A stretch of 64,000 nt of DNA. Source: VAZQ01 sp963763365. Lineage in GTDB: Bacteria > Pseudomonadota > Alphaproteobacteria > Rhizobiales > Xanthobacteraceae. The position numbers and the translations under genes were made by a program. The notes beneath the pieces were generated by a model. It was not told the origin of the DNA, did no database searches, and saw nothing but the letters and a program-made list of their open reading frames with translations. Below, in pieces: positions 55,845-64,000 of this stretch. The stretch lies in assembly GCA_963763365.1 (NCBI GenBank), contig CAVXOE010000013.1:6992-70991 (forward strand), written 5' to 3'. Position 1 is the first letter of the stretch. Each line of letters starts with the position of its first letter.

Positions 55845-56750
55845 GTGGACCACGCCCTCAAGCTGGCGGAGCCGGAAATTCCGGTCAACGTCGAGGCGCC
55901 GCCGGCCGCGATGGCTCCGGCGGCGCCGGAGCCGAAAGGGCCTGGTCCTGCACGCAGCCCCGTCAGGCTGTGGCTGGCGCTGCATCGGGGGCAATTGCGG
56001 GCGCTCGCGATCGGTGCCGCTTCGCTGCTGCTGTTTCTGCTGGCGTGGCATCTGCTCACCAAATATCGCGTGAGCTTCCATGTCCGCTTCGTCAACGTGC
56101 CGTCGCCCGAGGCGGTGTTCGAAAGTCTGACGCGCACCACGCGGAACTCCCAGTTCACCAACCACGTCCTGCTGAGCTGCCGCCGGATTTTGGTCGGGTT
56201 CGTGATCGCGACCCTCATGGCGGTTCCGCTCGGCCTGATCATGGGCCGGTTCAAGATGGTGCGGGAGGCCATCTTCCCGGTTTCGGAAATCCTCCGGCCA
56301 ATTCCGGCGATCGCGTGGGTTCCGATGTCGATCATGCTCTGGCCCTCGAACGAGGAGAGCATCATCTTCATCACGTTTCTCGGCTCCTTCTTTCCGATTC
56401 TCCTCAACACGCTGCACGGCATGGCGATGGTCGATCCCGTGCTGGTGCGGGCGGCGCAGTGCCTTGGCGCGCGCGAAGTGTCGATCTTCCGCGATGTCTA
56501 TTTCCCGGCGACTTTGCCGTTCGTGTTCACCGGCCTGACGGTGGGCATGGGCGTCGCCTGGGTTTCACTGATCGCGGCGGAGATGATCTCCGGCCAATTC
56601 GGCATCGGCTACTTCACCTGGGAGGCCTATTCGCTCGTGCAATACTCCGACATCGCGCTCGGCATGATCTGCATCGGCATCCTCGGCCTCGGATCGAGTG
56701 CGATCATCCGCGGTCTCGGCCGGCTCATCATGCCGTGGGGTAGAGCATGA
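55845..56750 (+). CDS. ABC importer permease, NitT/TauT type (third system)
   Basis: A 301-residue permease from a GTG start with GGAGG upstream. A Pro/Ala-rich N-terminal tail of about 40 residues precedes six membrane segments and the family loop (AAQCLGAREVSIFRDVYFPA). It starts 3 bases after the NosL-fused binding protein and overlaps the ATPase in ATGA, so all three are coupled. Confidence 0.87.
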   Translation: MDHALKLAEPEIPVNVEAPPAAMAPAAPEPKGPGPARSPVRLWLALHRGQLRALAIGAASLLLFLLAWHLLTKYRVSFHVRFVNVPSPEAVFESLTRTTRNSQFTNHVLLSCRRILVGFVIATLMAVPLGLIMGRFKMVREAIFPVSEILRPIPAIAWVPMSIMLWPSNEESIIFITFLGSFFPILLNTLHGMAMVDPVLVRAAQCLGAREVSIFRDVYFPATLPFVFTGLTVGMGVAWVSLIAAEMISGQFGIGYFTWEAYSLVQYSDIALGMICIGILGLGSSAIIRGLGRLIMPWGRA

Positions 56751-57622
56751 GCGCGATGCCCGCGGCCCGCCCCGAGAGGGGCAGGGTGGAGGTCACGAAT
56801 TTCGACCTGAGCTACGACACCATGAGCGGGCCGGTCGAAGCGGTATCGAACGCGTCCATCCGCGTGAATCCCGGCGAGTTCGTCTCCATCATCGGGCCGT
56901 CCGGCTGCGGGAAGTCGACGCTGCTCAACGCGGTCGCGGGCTTCCTGAAGCCGACGCGCGGAACCGTCACGGTCGACGACGAGCCGGTCGAGCGGCCGAG
57001 CGCCGACCGCGGCATGGTGTTCCAGCAATACTCGTTGTTTCCGTGGAAGACGGTGCGCGAGAACGTCGAGTTCGGCCTCAAGATGAAGGGCATGGACCGC
57101 GATCGGCGCGAATCGTCGGCGCGCACGCTCCTGGGACTCGCGGGTCTTCTGGGATTCGAGAATCAGTATCCCGAAAGCCTGTCGGGCGGCATGAAGCAGC
57201 GCGTCGGCATCATCCGCGCGCTGGCGACCGGACCGAAAGTGCTGCTGCTCGACGAGCCGTTCGGCGCGCTCGATGCGCAGACGCGCGTCATCATGCAGCA
57301 GATCCTCACCAACATGTGGCAGCGCCTCAAGATCTCGGTGCTGTTCGTAACGCACGACATCGACGAGGCGATTTTTCTCTCGGACCGGGTCTACTGCATG
57401 ACGGCGCGGCCCGGCACCATCAAGGCCGAGATCGCCATCACGCTGGACCGTCCGCGCCAGCAGGCGATGATGATGTCGTCGGAATTTCTCGGGTTCCGGC
57501 GCGGGCTGATGTCGCTCATCCGCGAAGAAAGCCTGAAGGCCATCGGCGGCGAGATCAACGACGTGGCCTTGCAGGGCCTGGGCATCGATCTGCACGGCCA
57601 GACCCTGGCGGACGTGATCTGA
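56747..57622 (+). CDS. ABC importer ATPase, NitT/TauT type (third system)
   Basis: A 291-residue ATPase with Walker A GPSGCGKST at about residues 50-58, Q-loop VFQQYSLFPW, signature LSGGMKQR, Walker B LLLDEPFGALD and switch VTHDIDEA. It drives the importer with the NosL-fused binding protein. Its start overlaps the permease stop (ATGA). Confidence 0.88.
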   Translation: MSAMPAARPERGRVEVTNFDLSYDTMSGPVEAVSNASIRVNPGEFVSIIGPSGCGKSTLLNAVAGFLKPTRGTVTVDDEPVERPSADRGMVFQQYSLFPWKTVRENVEFGLKMKGMDRDRRESSARTLLGLAGLLGFENQYPESLSGGMKQRVGIIRALATGPKVLLLDEPFGALDAQTRVIMQQILTNMWQRLKISVLFVTHDIDEAIFLSDRVYCMTARPGTIKAEIAITLDRPRQQAMMMSSEFLGFRRGLMSLIREESLKAIGGEINDVALQGLGIDLHGQTLADVI

Positions 57623-57672
57623 AACATTCCGCGTTTGCGATGTGAGGTGCGCGGCTTGCGCCGCGCTTCCGG

Positions 57673-58665
57673 TCAGTGCTTGGCGATGCCGAGGTCGACC
57701 GCCGACATCGGATTGAGCTTCTCAACCGACGCATTCTGCTGCTTGGCGACCCATTGCCAGGTCGTGGCCACGAGTTCCGGGTTGAAGACGCCGAGGCCGT
57801 CGCGCTTGGTGTTCTCGTTGAAGATGAGCGGCAGGGTCGCGACCACGAGCGCGCGCGTGATGGCGAGGTCGACCTCGGGCACCGCCGCTTTCACGGCAGC
57901 GGCCGCCTTGTCGGGATCGTCCCGCATGATTTCCTCGGCCTTGCGGACCGCGCGGGCGAATTTCGCGACCGTGTCGCGCCGCGTCGCAAGCGTCTTGTGC
58001 GAGACGAACAGCGACGACGAGTAGCCCTCCAGGCCGTAGTCGGCCCACGGGATCATCTGCATCGTCTTCTTGGCCTCGGCCAGGATGGACGAGGTTGCGG
58101 GCGCGTTGGTGATGTACTGGATGATCGCGTCCACCTTGCCGGTCGCGAGCATCGATGCGAGCGCGGCCGGGTCGGCTTTCAATAAGGTCACCTTTTCCGG
58201 ATCGATGCCGTTCATCCGCAGCAGGAACGGCCACGGGCCGTTCGACGAGGTGAAGGGAGAAGTAGCGACGGTCTTGCCGACCACGTCTTTCAGGCTCTTG
58301 ATGCCGCTCGCGCCCGTTGCCACCAGCGCATCCGGCGCCTTGGTGTAGACCGGCATCACCGCGGTCACGGGAATTTCGTTCCCCACCTTTGCGGTCAGCA
58401 GAGCGTCGAGACCGCCTTCGCCGATGTCCGCGACGCCGGTGGCTACTTTCGTGATGGCGTCCGTCGATCCTTTGCCGCCGACGATCTGTACCTCGAGGCC
58501 TTCCGCCTGGAACAGGCCAAGCTGGTTGGCGATGTAGTACTGCGCACGATCCCCGCCCGGCAGCCAGCCGAACTGCAGCACGAGCTTTTCGGCGGCGAAT
58601 GCCGACCCGCTCACCTGCGCGATGAGGCACGCGGCCGCCAGTGTCAAAATCTGTCTCTTACCCAT
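57673..58665 (-). CDS. ABC solute-binding protein, NMT1/THI5-like (fourth system)
   Basis: A 330-residue periplasmic binding protein: signal peptide LTLAAACLIAQVSGSAFA, then KLVLQFGWLPGGDRAQYYIA and GLFQAEGLEVQIVGGKGSTD, the usual start of NMT1/THI5-like proteins. These bind pyrimidine (HMP-type), riboflavin-like or sulfonate ligands. It lies 77 bases downstream of a 2OG oxygenase gene and likely shares its transcript. No ATPase or permease follows; the matching pair is probably at 60845-62441. ATG 58665 has GGAG upstream. Confidence 0.85.
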   Translation of the reverse strand: MGKRQILTLAAACLIAQVSGSAFAAEKLVLQFGWLPGGDRAQYYIANQLGLFQAEGLEVQIVGGKGSTDAITKVATGVADIGEGGLDALLTAKVGNEIPVTAVMPVYTKAPDALVATGASGIKSLKDVVGKTVATSPFTSSNGPWPFLLRMNGIDPEKVTLLKADPAALASMLATGKVDAIIQYITNAPATSSILAEAKKTMQMIPWADYGLEGYSSSLFVSHKTLATRRDTVAKFARAVRKAEEIMRDDPDKAAAAVKAAVPEVDLAITRALVVATLPLIFNENTKRDGLGVFNPELVATTWQWVAKQQNASVEKLNPMSAVDLGIAKH

Positions 58666-58742
58666 GATCTCTATCTCCAGGGATGGACCGCGATGCTTCG
58701 CAGCCGCGGTTTGCGATCAACCCGGGTGGATCGCATGGTTCG

Positions 58743-59732
58743 TCACGCAGGTCTTGCACCAATTCTTGCACCGATAAAGCCCGGCTGCCGATATCGCTCG
58801 GCGATGTGGCCCGCGACCGTGATCGGCGGATAATGCGGCGCCTCGTCGGAGCGCCGGCACGTCGGGATGCATTCGACGAGATGTTCGGGATTGCCGCTGT
58901 AGAAGAACGGCACCGAATAGCGGTCGCGTCGCGATCGGTTCACCACGCGATGGAGCGTCGAGCGGTAGCGGTCGTTGGTCCATCGCGCGATCATGTCGCC
59001 GAGATTGACCACGTAGGTGCCGGGAATGGGCGGCGCCTCGATCCAGCCCTTGTCCGGCATGTGGACTTGCAATCCGCCGACCTCGTCCTGGTAGAGCAGC
59101 GTCAGCGCGCCGAAATCGGTGTGCGCGCCGCAGCCGAGCTCTCCCGGAGCCGGGTTCGGCTCCTGCGGCGGATAATGCAGTAGCCGAACGACCGCGAGCG
59201 CGTCCTGGCAGAAGTCGGTGAAGTAATCTTCGTCGAGATCGAGCGAGAGCGCGACGCCACCCATGAGTCGGGCCGCGAGCTCGCCCATCACCGCATGATA
59301 GGTCTCCAGCGCCGAGCGGAAGGTCGGCAGGCCAGGCGGCCATTGGTTGGGGCCATAGAGGCCGCCGGCTGCGCGCGGGTCGTCGGACGAAACCTCCAGG
59401 CCGACGAAGAAGCTTTCCTTCAGGTCCGGCGGAGTGCCGGGCTCCAGGATCTGTCCGCGCAGCGGATCGTAGCCGTTGCGGCACTTCGATTTTGCCATCG
59501 ACACGGCGTTCTTCTCGCCGGCCGGTAAGGCGAAGAAGCGTCGGGCTTCCGATACGACCTGATCGATCAGCGTCTGCGGAATTCCGTGATTGCTGATGTA
59601 GAAGAAACCCGACTCGCGGCAAGCCGCGTCCAGTGCATCGGCGACGGCGCGGCGCTCGCCTGCGCCGCCGTCGAGTCCGGACACGTCGATGATCGGAAGC
59701 CGATAGGGCGATGAATTCATCATGACGGGCAT
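58743..59732 (-). CDS. Fe(II)/2-oxoglutarate oxygenase, isopenicillin N synthase-like (copy A)
   Basis: A 329-residue oxygenase with the DIOX_N start (LPIIDVSGLDGG, GFFYISNHGIP) and the catalytic core. Iron ligands are His and Asp in GAHTDFG and His in STLHRVVN; RDRYSVPFF provides the Arg-x-Ser for 2-oxoglutarate. Fungal thymine-7-hydroxylase, plant GA oxidases and bacterial herbicide or nucleobase oxidases share this fold. It would hydroxylate a small molecule brought in by the adjacent importer. Start choice is uncertain (ATGs at 59732, 59723 and 59720). Paralogue of the gene at 62566-63543. Confidence 0.85.
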   Translation of the reverse strand: MPVMMNSSPYRLPIIDVSGLDGGAGERRAVADALDAACRESGFFYISNHGIPQTLIDQVVSEARRFFALPAGEKNAVSMAKSKCRNGYDPLRGQILEPGTPPDLKESFFVGLEVSSDDPRAAGGLYGPNQWPPGLPTFRSALETYHAVMGELAARLMGGVALSLDLDEDYFTDFCQDALAVVRLLHYPPQEPNPAPGELGCGAHTDFGALTLLYQDEVGGLQVHMPDKGWIEAPPIPGTYVVNLGDMIARWTNDRYRSTLHRVVNRSRRDRYSVPFFYSGNPEHLVECIPTCRRSDEAPHYPPITVAGHIAERYRQPGFIGARIGARPA

Positions 59733-59888
59733 GCGCAATCGAATTGATGTCAGTCGAAAGTAGATGCACTGGACTGCGTTGCCGAAAAGAACTATTTTGC
59801 GGTCGTATTGCTGCTCAGAAGCGAGCGCTGCGCATTAGATTAGCTGCTTGCCCAATTCGTAGGCGGAGGTTGGCGCTCAAAATCGTCC

Positions 59889-60797
59889 ATGCTCCACTCG
59901 CGCCTGCTCCGCTATCTCGATGAAGTCGCCCGCTCCGGGTCCATTCGCAAAGCCGCCGAACGCCTCAACGTCGCCTCATCAGCGGTGAATCGGCAGATTC
60001 TCGCGCTCGAAGAGGAGTTGGGAACGACGATTTTCCAGCGTCTTCCACGGCGGCTGCGGTTGACGGCGGCCGGCGAAATTCTCATCGAGCATGTGCGCCA
60101 GACACTGAAGGAGCACGAGCGCGTCCAGGCCCGCATTCACGATCTCAAGGGGCTCAGCGCCGGCCAAGTCACGGTCGCAACCATGAACGGTCCGGCGAGC
60201 GGCATCTTGCCGCAAGTGGCCGCCGACTTCCGTCAGCGCTATCCGCGCATCAAGGTGACGATCCGCAGCCTGTTCATCGACGACATCGTCAATGCGGTGA
60301 TCAGCGGCGAGGCCGACCTCGGGTTCGCCTACAACATGCCGACCGACCCGCACCTGCACACGATCGAGGCGTTCGAGACTCCGCTCGGCGCCGTGGTCGC
60401 GTCAAACCATCCGCTCGCCGCGCGTTCGCCGATTCGCCTGTCGGAATGCGCGGACTTTCCGGTGATTCTTGCCGATCCGAGCATGACGATTCACCGGATC
60501 ATGACGGCCGCGTTCGAGCGCGCGAACCTCGTCGTCGAGCCCAGGTTCTGCTCGAATTCGCTGGAGTTCCTGAAAGCGCTGGTGCGGTCGGAAGGCGGTG
60601 TGACGTTCCTGAGCGCGGTCGATGTCGCGCAGGAGCAGCGGGCCGGAACGCTGGTCTATCTTCCCATCCAGGACCGCAGCTTTCCGCGGCAGACGCTGTC
60701 GCTGGTTCACCGAGCGAGGCGGGCGATCGACGCCGGAGCGAGCATGTTCGCCGAAGTCCTGCGCCGGACCGTGCGCGATCTGCTCCATACCGATTGA
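59889..60797 (+). CDS. LysR-family transcriptional regulator
   Basis: A 302-residue regulator: N-terminal winged helix (LLRYLDEVARSGSIRKAAERL, SSAVNRQILALEEELGTTIF) and a C-terminal effector domain (VTVATMNGPASGILPQV, EADLGFAYNMPTDPHL). It is divergent from oxygenase copy A, with a 156-base shared promoter region, and converges on the permease gene. It very likely controls both oxygenase-importer units in response to the imported compound. Confidence 0.9.
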   Translation: MLHSRLLRYLDEVARSGSIRKAAERLNVASSAVNRQILALEEELGTTIFQRLPRRLRLTAAGEILIEHVRQTLKEHERVQARIHDLKGLSAGQVTVATMNGPASGILPQVAADFRQRYPRIKVTIRSLFIDDIVNAVISGEADLGFAYNMPTDPHLHTIEAFETPLGAVVASNHPLAARSPIRLSECADFPVILADPSMTIHRIMTAAFERANLVVEPRFCSNSLEFLKALVRSEGGVTFLSAVDVAQEQRAGTLVYLPIQDRSFPRQTLSLVHRARRAIDAGASMFAEVLRRTVRDLLHTD

Positions 60798-60844
60798 CCG
60801 TGGCGCAACGGAGAAAAAGAAATTCGATTGAAGCGGGATACGCG

Positions 60845-61714
60845 TTACCGCTCGGATTTCGGCAGCGACCAGGGCACCAGTACGCGCTGAAGGAGCACAA
60901 TCAGCCGGAAGAACGTCAGGCTGATGACCACCAGGATGGCGAGCGCGGCGAAGCCCTGGCTGATCTTGAAGAACGAGGTCGAGAACTGGATAAAATAGCC
61001 GAGCCCGCGCTCGGCTGCGACGAACTCGGCGACCACGGCACCGATCACCGCGAGCGTGGTCGATATCTTGAGCGCGCTGAAGATGTAGGGCAGGGCGAAC
61101 GGCAGGCGAATGTGAATCATCTCGCGATGCCGGCCCGCCCGCAGCGAGCGCGACAGTTCTATCAGCTCTTCCGGCGTGGCCAGCAGCCCGGTCGTCGTGC
61201 TGACAATGATCGGAAAGAACGTGATCAGAAACGTGATGAACACTCGCGGCAGGTCGGTGGTTCCGAGCGTCACGACGATGATCGGCGCAATCGCCACGAT
61301 CGGCGTCGAATGGATGACGATGATGATGGGATAGAGCGTCCGCGACAGGAGCTTCGAGGACACCAGCATCATCGCCAGCGGGATCGAAACGACGATCGCC
61401 GCCACATAGCCCATCAGCGCGACGCGGAGCGTCGACCAGATATGTCCGAGCCAGACCGGTCCGGGCAGGTCGAAGGCCGAACGGACGACCACGCTCGGCG
61501 CCGGCAGCAGGAATCCCGGTATCTCGAAGACCCGGCACGACACTTCCCACGCTACGAGAATGCCGATGAAGGCGAGCGCCGGTGCAAAGCGGTCGGCCTT
61601 CGCCAGCAGCCATCGGCCCGGCGTCGGCCGGACCACCGGTTTCTCTTGCTCCGCCGCCGCCTCAGGCGGCGACACGAGAGAAGAGCCGACCGCGGATGTG
61701 GTTCGCGAGAGCAT
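60845..61714 (-). CDS. ABC importer permease, NitT/TauT type (fourth system)
   Basis: A 289-residue permease with six membrane segments and the family loop (LSRSLRAGRHREMIHIRLPF). Its ATG overlaps the end of the ATPase gene by 53 bases; GTG 61675 is a possible later start. It is the last gene of the unit oxygenase B - ATPase - permease. The binding protein at 57673-58665 probably completes the system. Confidence 0.83.
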   Translation of the reverse strand: MLSRTTSAVGSSLVSPPEAAAEQEKPVVRPTPGRWLLAKADRFAPALAFIGILVAWEVSCRVFEIPGFLLPAPSVVVRSAFDLPGPVWLGHIWSTLRVALMGYVAAIVVSIPLAMMLVSSKLLSRTLYPIIIVIHSTPIVAIAPIIVVTLGTTDLPRVFITFLITFFPIIVSTTTGLLATPEELIELSRSLRAGRHREMIHIRLPFALPYIFSALKISTTLAVIGAVVAEFVAAERGLGYFIQFSTSFFKISQGFAALAILVVISLTFFRLIVLLQRVLVPWSLPKSER

Positions 61715-62441
61715 TGAACGCCGGGTCCTGCAGGGTGGCGAGCGTGCGCGGCCGCGCGAGCGGCACGTCGAGAATTTCGCGCACGCGTCCGGGCCGTTGC
61801 GTCATGACGATGATGCGGTCCGCGAGCAGAACCGCCTCGGGAATCGAGTGGGTGATGAACAGCACGGTCTTCGGCTGCTCGGACCAGATGCGCAGCAGCT
61901 CGAAGCTCATCTCGTCGCGCGTCAGCGCGTCGAGCGCGGAGAACGGCTCGTCCATCAGCAGGATTTCCGGGTCGTGCAGCAAGGCGCGCGCGATGGCGAC
62001 GCGCTGCTGCATGCCGCCCGACAATTCGTCGATCTGCTTGTCGACGAAGTCCTCGAGCTCGACCAGGGCGAGCAGATAGCGCGCACGCTCCTTGTCTTCA
62101 GGCGTGACGCGGCCGTATTTATGCTTGAGCGGAAAAGTGACGTTGCCGAGGACGTTGAACCACGGCAGCAGCGTCGGCCGCTGGAACACGATGCCGATCT
62201 CGTCGCGCGGTTCCGTCACCGGCATGCCGTAGATTTCGATGCGGCCGCGCGTGGGCATCACGAGGCCGGCGGTCAGCCGGAGCAGGGTCGACTTGCCGCA
62301 CCCGGACGGCCCCAGTACGGCGACGAATTCGTGCCTTCCGATCTCGGCGCTGAACGACTCGAGTGCAACGATCGCCGAGCCGTCGTCCCGTCCGAACGAC
62401 TGACTGACATTGGCGAAGTGGATGACGGGCGAAGCGGTCAT
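61662..62441 (-). CDS. ABC importer ATPase, NitT/TauT type (fourth system)
   Basis: A 259-residue ATPase from ATG 62441: Walker A GPSGCGKST at about residues 44-52, Q-loop VFQRPTLLPW, signature LSGGMQQR, Walker B LLMDEPFSALD and switch ITHSIPEA. The ribosome-binding site is weak; an upstream start at 62513 is less likely because those residues do not match the family. It follows oxygenase copy B by about 125 bases. Confidence 0.86.
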   Translation of the reverse strand: MTASPVIHFANVSQSFGRDDGSAIVALESFSAEIGRHEFVAVLGPSGCGKSTLLRLTAGLVMPTRGRIEIYGMPVTEPRDEIGIVFQRPTLLPWFNVLGNVTFPLKHKYGRVTPEDKERARYLLALVELEDFVDKQIDELSGGMQQRVAIARALLHDPEILLMDEPFSALDALTRDEMSFELLRIWSEQPKTVLFITHSIPEAVLLADRIIVMTQRPGRVREILDVPLARPRTLATLQDPAFNALANHIRGRLFSRVAA

Positions 62442-62565
62442 GGCGGCCGGATCATGCTGCGGTCCGGCGGCTCGCCGCGCATTGCCTGGATGGCACGGAG
62501 ACTGACATCGCAAACGACCGCCCGGATGGTCTGAGAGCGCGATGCAACCCTTGTGCCATGCGCGG

Positions 62566-63543
62566 TCAGGCCGGCGCGTAGGTACGCTTGTAGCAGGCTC
62601 TCAGGTGTTCCTCGACAGAGATCGGCGGATACTTCGCCGTTTCGCCCGGCGGCAGACAGGTCGGAATACATTCGACCCGGTGGTCGTAGTCCCCGGTGAA
62701 GAAGAACGGAATCGAATAGCGCTCACGCCCCGAAGTGTTGACGACGCGATGCAGCGTCGACCGGTACCGGTCGTTGGTCCAGCGCGCGATCATGTCGCCG
62801 AGATTGACCACGAACGTCCCCGGTATCGGCGTGGCGTGGACCCAGTCTCCGCTTTCCTGGTCCCACACCTGCAAGCCGCCGTTGGTGTCCTGCAGCAGCA
62901 GCGTCAGCCCGCCGAAATCCGTATGTGCGCCGGCGCCCTTCTGGTTGGCCGCGGCGTTGGCGGGCTGCGGCGGATAGTGCAGCAGCCGCACGGTCACGAA
63001 GGGGTTGGCGCAGAACGCGTCGAAATAGTTCTCGGGAAGATCGAGCGAGAGCGCCATGCAGCGGAACAGGCGCTGTCCAAGCGCGGTCATCTGCTCGCGA
63101 TAGTCTTCCATGATGGCACGAAACGTCGGCATGCCTTCCGGCCACTGGTTGGGACCGTGGTTGAACTTGGCCGCGCGCGGATCGTCGGGCGCAGTCTCGC
63201 GGCCGATGTAAAATCCCTCTTTCAGATCGGGCGGAGCGCCGCTCTCGAGCGTCTGCCCGCCGAGCGGCTCGTAGCCGCGGTTGGCGCGCGAATGCGCCTT
63301 GTCGAGCGCGCTCTTGGCGGCCTGCGGCAACGCGAAGAGCGCGCGTGTCTGCGCGAAAACCGCATCGATCAGCGCGCTCGGAATGCGATGGTTGCAGACA
63401 TAGAAGAACCCGCTGCGCAGGCACGCCTCGCGCATCTCGGCGGCCACGGCCTCGCGCTCGGCGCGGTTCGTGCTCACGAGCCGGCCGATGTCGATGATGG
63501 GCAGCGCACTTGCCGACACCCGAGCTGCTTCGAGTCCCGCCAT
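62566..63543 (-). CDS. Fe(II)/2-oxoglutarate oxygenase, isopenicillin N synthase-like (copy B)
   Basis: A 325-residue paralogue of the enzyme at 58743-59732, sharing long identical stretches such as NLGDMIARWTNDRYRSTLH. Iron ligands lie in GAHTDFG and STLHRVV, and RERYSIPFF holds the 2-oxoglutarate Arg-x-Ser. AAAGGA precedes ATG 63543. The substrate-pocket region differs from copy A (GGLQVWDQESGDWVHATPI versus GGLQVHMPDKGWIEAPPI). The two may therefore act in sequence on one compound or in parallel on related ones. Confidence 0.86.
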   Translation of the reverse strand: MAGLEAARVSASALPIIDIGRLVSTNRAEREAVAAEMREACLRSGFFYVCNHRIPSALIDAVFAQTRALFALPQAAKSALDKAHSRANRGYEPLGGQTLESGAPPDLKEGFYIGRETAPDDPRAAKFNHGPNQWPEGMPTFRAIMEDYREQMTALGQRLFRCMALSLDLPENYFDAFCANPFVTVRLLHYPPQPANAAANQKGAGAHTDFGGLTLLLQDTNGGLQVWDQESGDWVHATPIPGTFVVNLGDMIARWTNDRYRSTLHRVVNTSGRERYSIPFFFTGDYDHRVECIPTCLPPGETAKYPPISVEEHLRACYKRTYAPA

Positions 63544-63655
63544 CGCCGCGTCCTTTCGATTTCGTCCAATTCTGCGCGTGACCGATGGTGGGCCAAGAAC
63601 GGTGCACTGCAATAGAAGCTAGATTCGATCAGACCGATGCCTTCCGGGCAGCGCT

Positions 63656-63770
63656 CGGCAGTCTCTCCGCTCATGCTCGCGAAAGCGGGCATCCGGTTCT
63701 TCGGATTTTGCGCGCGTTCTCAAGGTCTGGATCCCCGCTTGCGCAAGCGGGAGCGAACGGAGAGTGATTT
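63656..63770. repeat. second copy of the dispersed palindromic repeat
   Basis: GCTCGCGAAAGCGGGCAT near 63674-63691 and TGGATCCCCGCTTGCGCAAGCGGGA near 63728-63752 form the two arms of the same intergenic element as at 22088-22160, here with a longer middle. It forms the end of the creatininase-family reading frame. Confidence 0.6.
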
Positions 63771-64000
63771 ATTTTCGCTCGAAGGCTGCGCGCGGCTTCA
63801 GCGCGGTCGAGCGGAAACTCCGACACCTCGCGCAGCAGGCGAATGAGGGCGGTCGCGGCGCGCTCGACCAGCACGCGTCCGGTTTCGGCGTCGGCCGCGG
63901 CTGCATCGCCGGCGGCGCCCTCGGGATGCAGGTCCTGCATCTGCCAGCCGAACCCGACCGCGCCCTCGGGCGTCAGCATGTTGCCGGCCTCTTCGATACG
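63671..64000 (-). CDS. creatininase-family protein, C-terminal part
   Basis: The visible 110 codons enter from beyond the right edge. They read RIEEAGNMLTPEGAVG, then DLHPEGAAGDAAAADAETG and RAATALIRLLREVSEF, the usual C-terminus of creatininase / creatinine amidohydrolase-family enzymes (also MftE-like), which hydrolyse cyclic amides. The last 30 codons (SPFAPACASGDPDLENARK onward) are translation of a dispersed repeat, so the original stop appears lost or replaced. It lies upstream of oxygenase copy B on the same strand and could share its pathway. Confidence 0.65.
   Translation of the reverse strand, partial: RIEEAGNMLTPEGAVGFGWQMQDLHPEGAAGDAAAADAETGRVLVERAATALIRLLREVSEFPLDRAEAARSLRAKINHSPFAPACASGDPDLENARKIRRTGCPLSRA

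Noticed and set aside
54351..56417. 688-codon minus-strand open frame opposite the third importer
   Set aside because: Antisense shadow of the binding-protein and permease genes, with no recognisable domain.

Overview
The window is a high-GC chromosomal stretch from an alphaproteobacterium, most likely of the order Hyphomicrobiales (Bradyrhizobium / Rhodopseudomonas / Xanthobacteraceae type). This rests on gene content: several NitT/TauT-type ABC importers, Bug-type solute-binding proteins, a fused 1160-aa indolepyruvate oxidoreductase, a ROSE thermometer ahead of an Hsp20 gene, and dispersed GC-rich palindromic repeats. The genus is an inference. No rRNA, tRNA, CRISPR array or intact insertion sequence was seen.

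Layout. 1-2500 is a graveyard of mobile DNA. It has two arrays of short repeats (487-771 and 777-980), remnants of PF04392-type ABC solute-binding genes and a short coding-like remnant. 2505-13920 is a catabolic island. Its core is a leftward seven-gene operon: a terephthalate-dioxygenase-like Rieske oxygenase (alpha and beta), an ABM-fold protein, a complete NitT/TauT ABC importer and a 4,5-dihydroxyphthalate-decarboxylase-like protein. A second NitT/TauT importer lies upstream, with a VOC protein, a metal-dependent hydrolase and a RidA-like protein beyond it. 13921-14782 is non-coding and hairpin-rich. 14783-19002 holds a nucleobase-type permease, an outer-membrane channel and a biuret-hydrolase-like enzyme. 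19113-19618 is a fluoride riboswitch with crcB.

19621-48153 is mostly ordinary chromosome: bioB, a MATE exporter, a GH114-like protein, the indolepyruvate oxidoreductase, two Bug proteins, gltD and gltB, DoxX, GST, threonine aldolase, Hsp20, hydrolases, rpsU and TPR proteins. Four genes (the second island SBP, an FAD monooxygenase, gltD, gltB) each carry one apparent frameshift. Because both GOGAT genes are hit, sequencing or assembly indels are a likely cause.

48413-57622 is the most intriguing cluster. It has a core-MetE-like enzyme and an AprA-like flavoprotein with an AprB-like ferredoxin and a HEAT-repeat protein. Divergent to these are a DUF971 protein, a CRP-family regulator behind a sigma-54-like promoter, and an ABC importer whose 490-aa binding protein seems to end in a NosL-like domain. 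57673-63543 is a second unusual arrangement. Two paralogous Fe(II)/2-oxoglutarate oxygenases flank a LysR regulator. One is paired with a binding protein, the other with the ATPase and permease. The window ends in a truncated creatininase-family gene whose C-terminus runs into a dispersed repeat.

Overall the window is dominated by uptake and oxidation of unidentified small organic molecules. It contains four separate NitT/TauT importers, each beside different redox or hydrolytic enzymes. Functional assignments come from reading motifs and remembered family sequences; no database search was run.
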